A stretch of DNA of 5,461 nt from NCBI GenBank assembly GCA_937930165.1, contig CALGVL010000093.1, forward strand, positions 1 to 5,461, given 5' to 3'. The notes beneath the pieces are model-generated. The model ran no database searches. It was not told the DNA's origin and was given only the letters and a program-made list of their open reading frames with translations. The position numbers and the translations under genes were made by a program. How positions within the stretch are numbered: position 1 is the stretch's first letter; every line of letters begins with the position of its first letter. The stretch comes from an uncultured Acetobacteraceae bacterium (GTDB lineage: Bacteria; Pseudomonadota; Alphaproteobacteria; Acetobacterales; Acetobacteraceae). Shown in pieces: positions 5,099 to 5,461 of this stretch.

Positions 5099-5461
5099 AT
5101 GACCGGTCCGCAATCCGAGAGCAGCCCAGCGCCGATGATGCAAGCCGACCCCACCCTCCGCAGCGTCAAGGCCTGGCCCTTCGAGGAGGCCGCCAAGGTC
5201 GCCGACCGCCTCGCCGCCTCCGGCAAGAAGGAGGCCCTGTTCGAGACCGGCTACGGTCCCTCCGGCCTGCCGCATATCGGCACCTTCGGCGAGGTGGCGC
5301 GCACCACCTGGGTCCGCCGCGCCTTCGAGCGGCTGACCGGCCTGCCCTCCCGCCTGATCGCCTTCAGCGACGACATGGACGGGCTGCGCAAGGTCCCGGA
5401 CAACGTGCCGAACAAGGAGATGCTGGCGCAGCATCTCGGCAAGCCGCTGACCGCCATCCCC
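5099..5461 (+). CDS. lysK: Class I (archaeal-type) lysine--tRNA ligase, N-terminal part (3' end outside window)
   Basis: The frame is open from ATG 5099 to the right edge with no stop, giving 121 residues of a protein usually about 520-550 long. The enzyme charges tRNA-Lys with lysine in the cytoplasm using ATP. Diagnostic segments are KAWPFEEA (24-31), ETGYGPSGLPHIGTFGE (49-65) carrying the class I HIGH-type motif as HIGT (59-62), and RLIAFSDDMDGLRKVPDNVPN (85-105), which is highly characteristic of the class I LysRS family. Most bacteria use the unrelated class II enzyme; class I is standard in many alphaproteobacteria. The start is uncertain: ATG 5099 has no properly spaced Shine-Dalgarno, and in-frame ATGs at 5135 and 5138 would trim 12-13 residues not part of the conserved core, but these have only a weak, distant GAGAG (5117-5121). 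The gene runs divergently from the helicase. The function is near certain; symbols lysK and lysS are both in use. Confidence 0.95.
   Translation, partial: MTGPQSESSPAPMMQADPTLRSVKAWPFEEAAKVADRLAASGKKEALFETGYGPSGLPHIGTFGEVARTTWVRRAFERLTGLPSRLIAFSDDMDGLRKVPDNVPNKEMLAQHLGKPLTAIP

Noticed and set aside
5012..5434. Minus-strand open frame (140 codons) opposite lysK
   Set aside because: The + strand carries clear class I lysyl-tRNA synthetase motifs, and the antisense translation matches no family I recognise.
1..5461. Search for CRISPR arrays, tRNA or rRNA genes, insertion sequences, phage or toxin-antitoxin genes
   Set aside because: No spaced direct repeats, cloverleaf-like elements, terminal inverted repeats or mobile-element proteins are visible. 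The window looks like ordinary chromosomal sequence.

Overview
This window is GC-rich chromosomal DNA (by eye about 70% G+C, with strongly G/C-biased third codon positions) from an alphaproteobacterium. The best guess is a member of the Acetobacteraceae/Rhodospirillales, such as a Roseomonas-like organism. The support is the mix of protein types: a class I (archaeal-type) lysyl-tRNA synthetase, an alphaproteobacterial-style DinG/XPD-type helicase with a long extra N-terminus, and a YbhL-type Bax-inhibitor-1 protein. The taxonomic placement is inference from protein style, not a database result. I see no insertion sequence, phage gene, CRISPR array, tRNA or rRNA, and no compositional break suggesting an island.

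Layout from left to right. (1) Positions 2-619, + strand: the 3' end of an FtsX-type ABC transporter permease, ending in three membrane segments; the gene begins outside the window. (2) Positions 620-848: a 229-base, relatively AT-rich intergenic stretch holding a 10-bp palindrome, a GC hairpin, a perfect 9-bp tandem duplication, a plausible sigma-70-type promoter and a small hairpin next to the Shine-Dalgarno sequence. (3) Positions 849-1640, + strand: a complete seven-helix Bax-inhibitor-1/YccA-family membrane protein. (4) Positions 1665-1694: a strong intrinsic terminator (11-bp stem, GCGA tetraloop, U run) between convergent genes. (5) Positions 1707-2123, - strand: a small TerB-like protein with two similar acidic helix-loop repeats. 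(6) Positions 2187-5003, - strand: a 938-residue superfamily 2 iron-sulfur DNA helicase of the DinG/XPD type. (7) Positions 5004-5098: a short divergent intergenic region. (8) Positions 5099-5461, + strand: the first 121 codons of class I lysyl-tRNA synthetase, running off the right edge.

The helicase and the TerB-like gene point the same way with a 63-base gap, no visible terminator and a good ribosome binding site for the second gene, so they probably form a two-gene transcription unit. The other genes look like independent housekeeping or membrane-physiology units placed side by side. I do not see a convincing new multi-gene system here. The points most worth a second look are the apparently degenerate exonuclease-like N-terminus of the helicase, the helicase/TerB-like pairing, an Asp-to-Asn change at a functionally known position of the Bax-inhibitor protein, and the structured leader in front of that gene.
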